Origin: Branchiostoma lanceolatum | Taxonomy: Eukaryota; Chordata; Leptocardii; Amphioxiformes; Branchiostomatidae | Reading direction: 5' to 3' | Assembly: GCF_035083965.1 (NCBI RefSeq) | Contig: NC_089731.1 | Location: forward strand, 9,584,501 to 9,648,500 | DNA length: 64,000 nt | Part shown: in pieces, positions 30,601 through 41,748 of the stretch | Layout of the letters: each line of letters begins with the position of its first letter | Numbering within the stretch: position 1 is the first letter of the stretch | Program-made: the position numbers and the translations under genes | Notes under the pieces: generated by a model | The model's database searches: none | What the model saw: the letters and a program-made list of their open reading frames with translations, nothing else | Told to the model about the DNA's origin: nothing

Positions 30601-33600
30601 GTCGCCTTTGCTCGGTGTTTCAGCAATGACTCGTGCAGAAACGATAGTGACACTCTTATCTGTCACTGGCTCATCCTTATCGCCCTGTATTGTCTCCTTT
30701 TTGCTCTCTTCTGTCTCTTTTGTAATGTTCAAGACGTCTGTCACTGTCTGAACCTCTGTCAATGTCGAAGATTGATGTTCTTCAACTTCTTGGCCAGAGG
30801 ATTGTTCAGTCAGCTCTTCAATGAAGTCTTGCTGGTCACGTGATTCTTCAAGCTCTATATCTTCGATCGTCTCAATGGAGTTTTCCGTTACTTCATCAGT
30901 GTTGACTTCATCAGTATTGGTTTCTTCCGTTATTTCCGTTATTTTCATCTGTCCCCCGACAGCCGTCTCCCCGGCTTCTGTGGTCGCACTTTCGTCTGTT
31001 TCATTTTTGCCGTTTTCCTTCTCGTCTTGTAAGTCTGTCTCAGATACTGTCATAGTCTCCTCTATTGTTTCTGCTACCTTTGTATTCTCATCTTCATACA
31101 CGACGCCTTTCTCGTCAAGCTGTTGCTGTTCATCAACCCTAGTGAGAACCAATGACACCTCTGTTGCCTTCTTGATCGCGGTTTTCTGCTTCTTATGCTG
31201 TACCGACATTGTGTTGTTTGAATCAACTTGTACTCTCTGCCTCTTCGGAGTTTTAGTTTCCTCACCTTTCTGGTGATGTTGGCCAGTTGTTACCAATCCA
31301 AGTGCATTACTCGCTCGCAGTTTAGCCGCTCTAGGACCCAGCTTTGAGCGCAGAAAGTATGCTTTACTTTTACGTCCAGTAGTCGTGGCCCTCTCCTGCC
31401 TATCTTCATTTCTTGGTCTACCTTTTTTAGCCGCAATGCTTTCGGTACTTTGTTGCTGCTGTGGTTCAACGATATCCTCTGAAGTCATTGTTGACTGAGT
31501 AGACTCTCCAACATTTGCATCGATACTCGTAACTGTTGTCGCAACAGTACTAGTGCTGGACTCACTGGCACCAAGAGCACCAACTACTGTTTCTCCAGCT
31601 TCCTGGATGTCGGTTATCTCTTTTGTCACTTCACTTTGTGAATCTCCTTGTACTCTCTGCTTCTTCCGAGTTTTAGTTTCAGTGCCTTTCTTGCGTCCTT
31701 GTCCAGTTGTCGCAGGTTCAAGCAGGTTGGCCGCGCGCACTTTAGCCCCTCTAGGACTCAGCTTAGAGCGCAGCAAGTACGATTTACGTCTATTCGTGGC
31801 CCTTTCCGACCTATCTTCATTCTTTGGTCCGCCTCTTTTAGCTGCAATGGTTTCGGTACTTGGTTTTTCCTGTGGTTCAACTGTGACATCCCCTGTCATT
31901 GTTGATTGATCAGACTCTGCTACATCTGTCTCAACAGCGCTGGACTCTCCGGCTTCGGTTATCTCTTGTGCCACTTCGATAACTTCCGTCATCATGTGCT
32001 CTTCCCTGGCTGACGCAATGACTTGAGCTGCAGCGTCTGCTTGAGATGTTTCCGTCACACTCAAGACTTCATGTTGAGTCTCCACTACCATCTCCACATC
32101 AGAGGCCGTTGCAGACACAACTTGTTCCTGTTTTTGCTGTGCGCTGGTTATGGTTATCATCTCACTGGTCACAGTCTGGGATGAGCTGGTGTCGCCCTGA
32201 GTCGATATGTCCACTTCCATACTCTCTGACTCTTGCATCTCAGCAATGATAGTTTCGGTTTGATCAGTACCTGTCTCCATGCTTGACTCCTCAGTCACCT
32301 CTGTGGATTCTTCCTCACTGCTGATCTCTCCCTCCATTGTTTCTTCCTCCACCTCGGGACAGATGTATGCCATGAGGCCCCCGCTGTAGGTCCTCCTCCT
32401 CTTTCGTGCCACCTCGTCAATGATTTCTTCCCTCTCTTCAAAGGATACTTCTTGTATTGTGTAATCTTCTTCTTCGTTCATCTCCTCTGTGGTTTCATCA
32501 CCGTGTTGTTCTTCAGCTGTGCTGTCTATCTCCTTCCCCTGTTCGTCGCTCGCCTCGTCGACCGAGGAGATCACAGCTACTGCAACCTCTTGTGAAGCAT
32601 CACTCTCCGTTATGACGGTGGTGCTGCTTTCAGTAGTTATCAGTGTTTTCATCTCTCCATCCTCCACTGTCTGTTCTTGCCCTACGACAGTCACTTCCCG
32701 AATTATTTCTTCCTCACTGTTATCTTCCTCCGCCTCTTCTACAGTTTCCTCATCCTCTTCAACAACCATGACCTTGTCCTGCTCGCTGCGGTCCGAACCC
32801 TCAATGGTTGAGGTCTGAGAGGTGACCGTGAGCTCTTCATCCACCGTTTCTTCCTGCCCATTTGCAACGGTCACCTGACTTGTTTCTCCTTCTCCATAGT
32901 CTTCCTCCAGGTTTTCTCCAGTGTCCCGTGTCTCCTCTTCAACATGCATGACCTCGCCTTGTTCGTCCTGGTCCAGAGTTGCGATGGTCACAGAAACCTC
33001 CGTCGTTACTGAATTTTCCTCACAGGTTACGGTTGTACTTTCTTCAGTGACAACTGTCTCAGTGACTCCAACGTTTTGCTCAAGGAGTAGATCATCTGTA
33101 ACTGCCGTCTTCTCAGATTCTACCTCTTCTTCCGTTTTGTATCCTTCATCTTTTTGCTCCTTTTGTTCTCCCTCTTCTCTCTGTTCACCATTTACAGAGA
33201 CATTCTCGTTGCTCACTGTTTCTCCTCCTGACACACTAGTGGTTGTATCTTCACCCGAAGACACCTCTTGTTCAATGGTGTCTGTGATCTGATTACTAGT
33301 ACTTGAGGTTTGATTCCATGTTTGGACAGTCAAGTCCATTTGCTTGACTTCATCTTCTTCATTCTGTGCAGAACATTAGATTTACATTGTTATACCTACC
33401 GTATCAGGAATGAGGTGAAGTTTGAAAGGAAAAATAGATCACAATTGACCCATCACCTTTAATCTACCAAACATGGAGGTCGTCTACGCCTCCTACAGCC
33501 CCCCTCTCACTGGACCCGCGGCACGCTGGCGGGGTCGCTGAGTCCTAAACTGGATTAATGTTACCTTTGACTTTATATTTGACTTTATAATGGGAAAACC

Positions 33601-36600
33601 ATTCAAAACGTCTAAGTATGGCCGTTTTTGGTCGATGAAATTTGTTGAGTGCTTTGTCAATTCGATCGGCCGCAGCGACGTCGCCAGCGTGCCGCGGGTC
33701 CAGTGCGAGGGGGGCTTAAGTCCCTGAGCTTGTGATTTTTCTAAGCAAAGAACATCTTGAAATGTAAAGAAAGGTAGATATGTTATACTTATGATACCCA
33801 TAGTTGCTTGCCCTGTATAAGGCCATTGTGTTCATGCACACTGATGTACATGCACACTGATGCACACGCACAGGCAAATGATTCTTGCTTAAATAACCTG
33901 TTTTTATTATAGAATAATGTAGATGTATTATAACGGAAAAGCACGTACCTGGAGATGATCAGATGCTACAATGCCATTGGCTGATGATAGGGCACCAGAT
34001 GTGGCACTGCCGGCGCTCAGGCCTTCTTCTTGCTCGACTTCTGTGCTTTCTGATGTGATAACAGTCGAAGATGATGTTTGGATGACGGTTGCACCTTCCG
34101 CCGTCACTGCTGTCTCACTGGATGTCTCCAACTGTGCATCTTTATCTGCAAAGGGGACCAGTGATTAATCAGTTAGAAGTGCGGGAAAATGGAATAATTA
34201 TATCTTTCCACTCATCTTTTCCTTCCGAAATACCTTTCACATATTTGTTTATCAAGTGATTTTTCTTTCTCCCTCTGCACCATATTCTTTGTACTCTATA
34301 CACATTGTTATAAAGCAGCAAAGAACTAAAATATACAATAGCAACTGAGTAGCAAGCACGGCGGTCCTGTTTCACCAAGAAAGCTTCCAGCCAAAGCGTA
34401 GTGTAGGCGATCACCTCTGTGAAACTGCAAGACACCGTGTTACCTGGTAAAGTGTATGGTGGACTATATTCTAGACTCTGTTTCATCCATCCATCAGACC
34501 ATAGCCTAGAAGAAACGGACCCGGATCCGCTATCCTTCACAGCGTGCTGTGAATCTACAGTCGATTCTTTCCGTATTCTTACGCTCGGTGCGAAGAATGC
34601 CGCCGTCTTTCCTTTGTTTTGAACAAAGGGTAGCCATTTTGAATATAGCCGTGGCGACTAACGAAGGGAGTTTTTGCTTGATATTACATACACTATCCCG
34701 ATAGTATATGTAATATCAAGCAAAAACTCCCTTCGTTAGTCGCCACGGCTATTTTGAATATTGCGTGATATGTACAACTCGTTATACAGATGTCAACATG
34801 TTAAATCAGATTGCTGTGTGTTGAGTTTATCTGCTAGACTAAAGGTGTAAAGACCATATAATTGAGTTAAACCAGCTTAACCAACGCAATCAACCGATAA
34901 AATCCTTCTATTCTCTCTGATCATGATGATAATCTGATTTCACGCAGTGTGGTGACGTAGCGTTGTGACAACTTTCTCAGGACGAACGACAGCTATGTAA
35001 GTTCCTTCATCACCGCAACCATCACCAATTGATTTGTCAGCCAAAATATACCTGTTGATGCAGAAACATGTTTGTTTTCTACACGCTGGCGTTTCATCCA
35101 CCCTTCCGACCAGCTGGATGTCTTCCCATGCCAGGCTGAACCCTTGAACTTTAGATTTGTTGAGGTCTTGGATGATGCTTTTGTACAAAGAGAAAAATGT
35201 GTGTTGTTGACAGGAGTCGGTACGGATGAATTTCTTATCCCTTATCCCGTTTCAATTGCAATTTTCCCATGCGTGTATCAAATTGTTCTTAACCCTCACC
35301 CATCTCAAAGTAGACTACGAATTTCGTGCTTTTTTTACTGATAGCAAAGCTGATACAAAAACAGCAACATTAGTAAAAGATTCTGGCCACGTTCCTGGAA
35401 GAACAAAGTGTGGTAATCAAAATACTATCACTAAATGTTATTACTAGTAACTGTCAAACAGTACCTGTGTTGATTGACGTTGAAGTACCCACGCCGCCGT
35501 TGGATGTTTCATCTTTGTTTCCCCACACCCTCCAGTTGCCCAGTATAGACCGTAGCCCTCCACCACCTATCCCGGACCACGAGAAGCCCTCTCCTGTGCC
35601 TGTAGTAGCCGAAGACTGAGCACTCGCTGGCAGGACCTTCATCCATCCTTCCGTCCAGCCGCGCACGGGGGAAAAGTCTCTCCTGTTGGAGGACTTCTCT
35701 GTCACCATCGCTGATGATTGGCGAGTAGAACCTGACTTTTCATTGGTCGTCAGTGCAGCCCTCTGATGGCCGGACTCGGATGTCTTCACCGATGTTTGGA
35801 ACCAGCTTGTTGGAGAAAGGAACTCGGCAGTTCCAGTCTCCGGTCCGGGGGAGCTGGCCGGACTTTCATCACTGGAGTATGTACTCGAACCTGATCGAAA
35901 AACGCAAACAATGAATATCAGCCCCTCTTTGCTATTTAGGATAAAGTCGAAATATGCATCTATAGGACAAATCAACATGCATTTTAACCAATTTGCATTT
36001 GAGAAAAATGATTAACTGATAAGGACATCCGTCACGAGTTGCTACGTTAATTATTGTTTTACCACAGCAAAATATGTTTTGAGATTGTCTTACTAGTCGA
36101 GGCAGTCCTGACCAAAGCTGGCTGGTACTTCGTCTCCGTAGAAGATGAAGATGACGAGAAGGATGAGAATGATGACTTGGTGGAAGTGGAGGAGGAGTAG
36201 GTTGTGGCGCTGAAGCCCTTGCGGTGGATTGACCGTCTTGCCGAGGGCCTCATGAAGAAAACGTCCTCTGAAATGAGGGACCAAAAGGCACGTGGCCACA
36301 TGTTTTATATTCTGCCATCACGACTAAGATAATGTTCAAAGGCACGTATATATATAAGAATACAATAAACGATACATGTTGAGTATCTTGAGTGCACCAT
36401 CGATTTTGTTTGTCAGTAATAGATTTATTACTAGTACCTACAGGAAAAATGGAGGTATTGTTTTGTGTGTGTTTGTGTCTGTTTGTTTTTCTAGATATTT
36501 TAGTAAAGAACCTCTGGATGAATTGCGATGATATTTGGTTTGCGGATAGGTCTTGAGAAAATGAAGGCCAGGGTCAATTTTGGGTGCCCAGACGACTTTC

Positions 36601-38535
36601 ATTGGTATTACAGCAGAACTTCCAGTTTTTGTATATTTTGACCTGGACATGCTATGGTTTTGATTTTGGTGGTGGCAGCTAGCTTTTGATGTGGAACCAC
36701 AATGCATAAGATATGTAAATACGTAAGTTATTGGCATATCTGATGTCAGAATGGAATTCTTCAAATTGATAGGACTTCCCCACATACAGAATAACCATGT
36801 AGCTTTGAGATCATTAATTAAAGTAGATTCTGCTAATCACATCATTTGCATGATAAGGGCCTAATTTGCACAATCAATGTGAAAATGCATTATTCCATTT
36901 GTGGTAAATGATTGAAATTTCATACTTGAAATAAACATCACCATGCATAGATTATGTATTTGAATAAAATCTACTATATTTCATGGAGGTATGAGCTCTG
37001 TGAACTCTTGTTTGTGACTTGTACTGAGTACAGAAAGGTACCAGATGGAGGCGATGGGTGTGTACAGTTGCCGTTATTTTTTTGATTGCCAGTCATATGA
37101 ATGAACAAACTGTGTACTTAGCCGTCATGATGGCTGGATGAATAATACATAACATGTCTAGTTCTAAATGTCATGCAGTATAATATATCGCCATTGTATC
37201 CACACGTACATGTACCCGTTCTTAAAATAGTATCAGTGTACAGTGCAGCTGTACACAGTCCACTCGCCCTTTAAAAATACAACTCTGGCGGACAACACTC
37301 CTTCAGATGAGCCACAACGGCAAAGTATACGTGGGCTAAAGGCGGATTCAGCACCACAAAACTACAGTATCACTTTTCCTCGTCGTGAATTGAACATAAC
37401 GGCGGATATTTACTGGCGTCCTGTGACGTTTCTAGGTCACCGCCGTGTTTGCAACGTGACTGTGTTTACAATGCGAGAGGGCAATGTCCTATAGAAGCAG
37501 ACACGCGGAGAAACTAGGTCAGACAGATCAGTTTTCCTGTCTGGATCTGCCAATAAGATTCCAGGCAACACTAGTGAGCACTCTCGTGCTGCATCGGTAT
37601 TTACCCACCGGCGTTGTGAAGACAAAAAACGACGCAAAATGAAACATCTGACAACAACGATGCTGTTAACTGCGTCTTTAAAAGCGGATGACATGAAAAT
37701 AAATTCAAATACTCGACATACATTTATTATGATTTAGAATTATTACAATCGTGAAATACGGACACTTAAAAACATTTTGGAGGCTGCAGTTTTTGTTTTA
37801 TGAGCGTATACGGTCCACCTAGCGAGAACAACCATAACAAAGACCTTTAATTGCCATAGTGAACGAAAATCACCCACGAAATGATAGTAGATATATAGTA
37901 TATGAGCTAGGCACTTGGTTCTTCAAGGACATCGCACTACTGTCTGGCTAGGTAAACAACGCTTGCTCATGCCGTCAATCATGCCCTGTCATCGCTGTAG
38001 GTGCGCTGTGGACGCGGTTAGCGTCTTACGTCCAAAACCTGTCTATTCACAACAAATCTTCCTTATCGCCCCACCTTTGTTGTTCATTGTGACGCATTTA
38101 TTGTTAAACAGCCATGATTAGCTTCAACCCTCTATGTGCAAACTGTAGGTAGAATCGAAGACAACAGACGCTAACCGATATGTGAAAGTACCACGAAAAT
38201 CGTGCCCGAGGGAACAAGAGAAAGTGGCCCTCCATTCCTTCTGTGTGTTTTTTTACGAAAGACACTGCGTTTAGATATCAGCAACGCGACAACACCTAAA
38301 ATGTACAAACACTTGAATACACAAGACAATGTTGACAAAAACACGGCTATAAAAGCGTATGCACAGTCGATACGTATGGCGTGAATCGGTAGACACGGGA
38401 TCTACTACAGAGTGACCCAACCAGTCCTTTTAAATGTCAGAGTTCTGAAGTATAAGAGTCGTATTAAAGGTCCACCCTACCTGTGAGGCTATCTCTGCTG
38501 GCCATGCCTTCTTCGTTCGCCATCGTCGACGACAT
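21617..38535 (-). CDS. Unrecognised giant acidic/basic repeat protein, 4,091 aa, 9 coding exons
   Basis: Minus-strand exons: 38481-38535, 36094-36267, 35465-35890, 35052-35135, 34444-34554, 33949-34145, 22483-33363, 22126-22205, 21617-21884. Together 12,276 nt, one frame, canonical splice sites; exons 2-5 are all phase 1-1. Residues 1-349 are Ser/Thr-rich and contain a W-x-x-G-W-M-K motif three times, once each in exons 3-5 (near residues 154, 227, 265). Exon 7 (10,881 bp, residues 350-3976) is Glu/Asp/Thr/Ser-rich with eight near-identical basic modules (RRGNYSLRSRTVYYGSGPSA plus RSGFLAAIATT) between residues about 1,735 and 3,490, and six or seven diverged ones such as YFLRSKLGPRAAKLRA. The end, residues 4003-4091, is Ser/Thr-rich and basic and finishes RRRVYTWNT. 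No signal peptide or membrane segment is seen. I do not know the family. Charge layout suggests a disordered scaffold, perhaps chromatin- or cytoskeleton-bound. No function is claimed. Confidence 0.88.
23930..29215 (-). repeat. Eight-copy module array inside the giant exon
   Basis: The basic module (core YSLRSRTVYYGSGPSARSGF) is encoded on the minus strand near 29110-29215, 28345-28440, 27730-27830, 26955-27050, 26349-26445, 25607-25700, 24620-24710 and 23940-24020. The first five copies, with spacings of about 765, 615, 775 and 606 bp, form a tandem array in which the acidic spacers (EEEQTSAVEEE, EQEQDQ, KEETEGEEKE) are also repeated, so whole module-plus-spacer units were duplicated. The last three copies are further apart with unrelated Thr/Ser-rich spacers. 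Confidence 0.9.
33497..33716. mobile_element. 220-bp MITE with about 40-bp terminal inverted repeats
   Basis: AGCCCCCCTCTCACTGGACC at 33497 is matched inverted by GGTCCAGTGCGAGGGGGGCT ending at 33716; pairing extends through CGCGGCACGCTGGCG on both sides. It lies in the intron between exons 6 and 7 of the giant gene. No clear target duplication. Confidence 0.82.
34646..34751. mobile_element. 106-bp near-perfect palindromic MITE with 9-bp target duplication
   Basis: Starts TAGCCGTGGCGACTAACG and ends with its exact complement; the arms pair for about 50 bp with only one or two mismatches and a loop of a few bases. Flanked by perfect TTTTGAATA at 34637-34645 and 34752-34760. The near-perfect arms imply a recent insertion. 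In the giant gene's intron between exons 4 and 5 region boundaries (34555-35051 is intron 4; the element is inside it). Confidence 0.9.
36268..38480. other. First intron of the giant gene
   Basis: AT-rich with no exon recognised. The stretch about 36475-36700 (AACCTCTGGATGAATTGCG and following) reads like a diverged dispersed repeat, but no ends were found. The minus-strand frame at 36438-36785 has no recognisable family. Confidence 0.5.
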
Positions 38536-39264
38536 TCACCCAGCTCTGAGCTGGATTTGTAGGAGGCCGACAGACGAAGCTTCCAGACCCGACTGTAGCT
38601 GAGTCGAAAGCGACGCGTCCTGTCCAGCTCGAGGTCAGTTAACCACCGCCCCCGACGCTACGCCAGCCACCCTGGCGTTATGTGTACGAATGTCAATCAG
38701 AGAGGGCGGTGTCCCACCAAGCAGGACTCCCGTCCCCGCAGGATACTGTGGGACGTGATGTGAATGCACAATGAGCACAGCGTTTAGCATATTGCTATGG
38801 TAGTAGTATGGTTTGCATTCACATGGGGGCGTGGCCCTACTCAAAGTCAGCTCCTTGTTGTCCGAGCTGATATTGGTCAATAGTATCAGGCTTCTATTTT
38901 GCCCTAAATCATTTGAGTGACCTGGGCCAAAGAGTCGCATTTGTAGAACATGTTGGTGGTCGCGTCTAGTCTATGAATGCAGAGGACACCAACTGAGCAT
39001 CATGCAGCAGACGATCTAGATCTAGGACAGGGTACAAGAGTACAGCTATTCAAATTCGTAACAAAAAACTTTGTTTTGTGCAACTTGAGAACATGGACGT
39101 CACCTTGTGTGCGTTGGTGCTTCGGAGGAAGGGTCGATGACCAACGAAAGGCCATTGACCCGCACCACATTGCACCAACCCCCCACAGAGTCAAGTGGCG
39201 ATGACGTCGAGGTAAAACAAACTTCGGGGAGTAATGAGAGTACCAAGATGCAGATTCTTCGCTT
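38536..39264. promoter_or_regulatory. Upstream flank of the giant gene
   Basis: A GC-box-like ACCACCGCCCCC at about 38643 and no TATA box on the minus strand, suggesting a GC-type promoter just upstream of the start codon at 38535. The rest of the segment holds nothing recognised. Confidence 0.35.
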
Positions 39265-40590
39265 AAGCCGGCGTCACAATTCATGCGAGCATCGGCCGAT
39301 TTTGTAGATCGCCGGAAGCTCGCCGAATTTCAAATTCGCCCGAGCGTCGACCGTATTTTTCGCTGGAAACCTGCCCCGTCACAAATTGAACGGAGCTCGG
39401 GCGACGTCCGTCGAACAATAATTATCATAAATCCCACATAAGACGGTACCATCTCTTGGACACGGACGAAGTCAGAATCAAATGACCTGGTAACAATCTC
39501 AAATTTGGACCAACTTTACTTTCTGAGTTGTGGCAAATCTGTAGGGCACGAGTGAAGTAGGTGGGCAAACTGAAAATAATAACATAAACAGGAATTTTGT
39601 TATAGACCAATCAAAATACAAGCGCAGGAGCCACAAAGTCAACAGATCAGTCGTTTAACCCCTATCCAAACATTTTCACCATATAGAAATCGACCGAAGC
39701 TCGGGCGAACGCCGTCCGAGCTTCGACCGACCGTTGATAAGCCTATCGACGCCCTGCCGACGCCTGGGCGTGCCTCGGCAGACAAACATAGATCTATAAT
39801 GACTTAGTGGACTTTCGACGAGTCATTTTGTGGGGAAAAAACTCAGGAGTCAAACCTCGAAAGTCAAGCCCCAGTTCATTAATATACAAATTGAAACATC
39901 CAAACCCATACCAAAAAAGAAACAAGAAGCATTGTTTTCGGTGTCCACATTTTATTTATAATAATTTTTTGAATGAAAATTTAACTTTGCATTGAATTGT
40001 CTTTCATTCGAAAAGTTTGGCAGCATTCTTTGACAAGTTGATATTAGTATTAGTTAATATTGCAGTATCATTTATCATCTTATGTTATAAACCAAACTGC
40101 CCTTTCCTTTTATCTATAAACAAAAGGCGGTCGAGGCCCGTCCAAGCTCCCATCGACACCTGCACAACGCTCGCCCGAAGCACGCCTTACTTTTCATGAG
40201 TCGGCCGGAACACTGACGACGGTCGTCCGATTATTGTACAAGGCCCGTGCGAGGCTCGCACGAGGCCGAAGAATTCGGACGACCTCCGACCGACCAAAAA
40301 TCGGGTCTAAAATCCTCGGATGCCCGCCCGAATATTGGCCGAGCGCTGGGCGTTGCTCGGGCGAGCTACGGGCCAACTGTTGACGAGCTGTGCGAGTTCA
40401 AAAATCGTCGCCGAGGCCTCGCTGAATTTAAGCGCAGCTTCCAGTGACACGCGAACGTCGGCCGAGCTCCGAAAATTTGCCCGAATCCCGTAGAATCGAC
40501 AGGACGTCGGTCGTACTTCGCCCGAAAATCGCCATTTGGAGTTCGCCGACAAGTCGGCCGAGCTAAATTGTTGATTTGTGACGGGGGCTT
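39265..40590. mobile_element. Non-autonomous DNA transposon, about 1.3 kb
   Basis: Begins AAGCCGGCGTCACAATTC and ends with the inverted AAGCCCCCGTCACAAATC. Both ends continue into unusually CpG-rich sub-terminal sequence made of repeated GCCCGAGC, GGCCGAGCTC and GTCGACCG-like words; the middle (39420-39660, 39790-40130) is AT-rich like the surroundings and may include later insertions. No transposase frame. The family could not be named and the target duplication was not clear. Confidence 0.7.
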
Positions 40591-41655
40591 TACCGCCATT
40601 AACATTAATCCGCCGGGTTACAAAAATCCGCCACCTTAGCTAAACAGTGGGTTTAGAGATCTAGTGCAGCATACCACCCCCCAACCCCACGCCCAGGTAA
40701 GCCCTAGGTGTACACTAAGACTCGGGCCGACGAAACGACGGACAGGTGTAAGCCTCGTCTGGTTCAGCCCAACAATTATGTCTTGCAGCCTAGTAGCGGA
40801 GCACAACCTTCACCAAAAAATTGTCCCAGATCAAGAGTTTATTCCTCATAGGAGAAGTCGATTCTAAGAAAAGTGTTTGCACTAAAGGTATACCAATATT
40901 TAGCATCTGAGAAACAAGACCGTGTTGTTTTGTATCCCTTATGTGCCTGCGTCCAGAATCCAACATGCGCACTTTGTTGCCTGGATACATACAACGGATT
41001 GAAACCGTTGCAAATCCCGGGACAACAAACATTCTCATTACACTCGATACCGAGTTGAAGCCACGTGTCAAAGCCTAGACATGATAAACAGACTAGCGGC
41101 CAGCGGGCAGAGTTCTATAAATTCGAAGACCTATGTGATCGATCTTTATTCTTACCTAACACATGCTGAAAGGGGGGTTAACAGTGTGTGGAATCAAGCG
41201 CAATAACGTCTGGGTCTCTTATATTGTATCAAAGTTACAAGCAGTTTCCAGCAAGAATTAATCCTGTTGCTTTGATGCATATCATAACAGGTAACGTTAC
41301 CGCAGTATTTTGATCTGTCACAAAGTCGGGGATACACCCGCTTTCGTGACCGATCACAACAAATGATTTCAAAGGGTTTTGTGGCTAAAGATAAGAATTC
41401 GACCGATAGGGCGGTTACGTTATGTTTACGCCTTTTCCATTTACACTATTGTTGTCACAGACACGGTTTGTTATTTCAAAAATATGGATGTATATATCAT
41501 AGTTTTCAAACTGTCCATAAGGTCGTCACATCAGAGCACATGTTGTTTTGGTCTACAAAGCATTTTAAAAGGTTGTAATGATCTAAGATCAAAAGTCGAC
41601 CGATAAGAGGTTTACACATTTTCTACCTCCAATTGTTCGGTGACCAGGTTTAGAG
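40591..41655. other. Intergenic, no gene recognised
   Basis: No exon with family resemblance on either strand. From about 41358 the sequence becomes homologous to the upstream regions of the next two intelectin genes. Confidence 0.5.
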
Positions 41656-41663
41656 TATAAAAG
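41656..41663 (+). promoter_or_regulatory. TATA box of intelectin copy 1
   Basis: TATAAAAG, 93 bp upstream of the start codon. A GATA-type CCGATAAGAG lies about 55 bp further upstream (41601). The same arrangement is seen before copies 2 and 3. Confidence 0.75.
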
Positions 41664-41748
41664 AGTATACACAACACTGCGTACGTACAGTGCGGACAGA
41701 GGTTTTCATACTCCACGTCACGAAGTTATGCTCTGCACAGTTGTCAGC

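Noticed and set aside
22520-33292. Many long plus-strand open frames (up to about 300 codons) opposite the giant gene
   Set aside because: They are antisense shadows of the Glu/Ser/Thr-rich repeat frame: codons such as GAA, GAG, TCT and ACT read backwards rarely give stops. The predicted products are low-complexity Ser/Leu/Phe/Val runs and repeat with the modules.
35072-35341. Alternative reading of the giant-gene exon 4 region (minus-strand frame with GFSLAWEDIQLVGRVDETPA)
   Set aside because: The other frame gives SWSEGWMK, matching its neighbours, and has phase 1 ends that keep the entire gene in frame.
40790-41071. 93-codon minus-strand frame upstream of the intelectins
   Set aside because: No family resemblance, no splice context, not repeated before the other intelectin copies.
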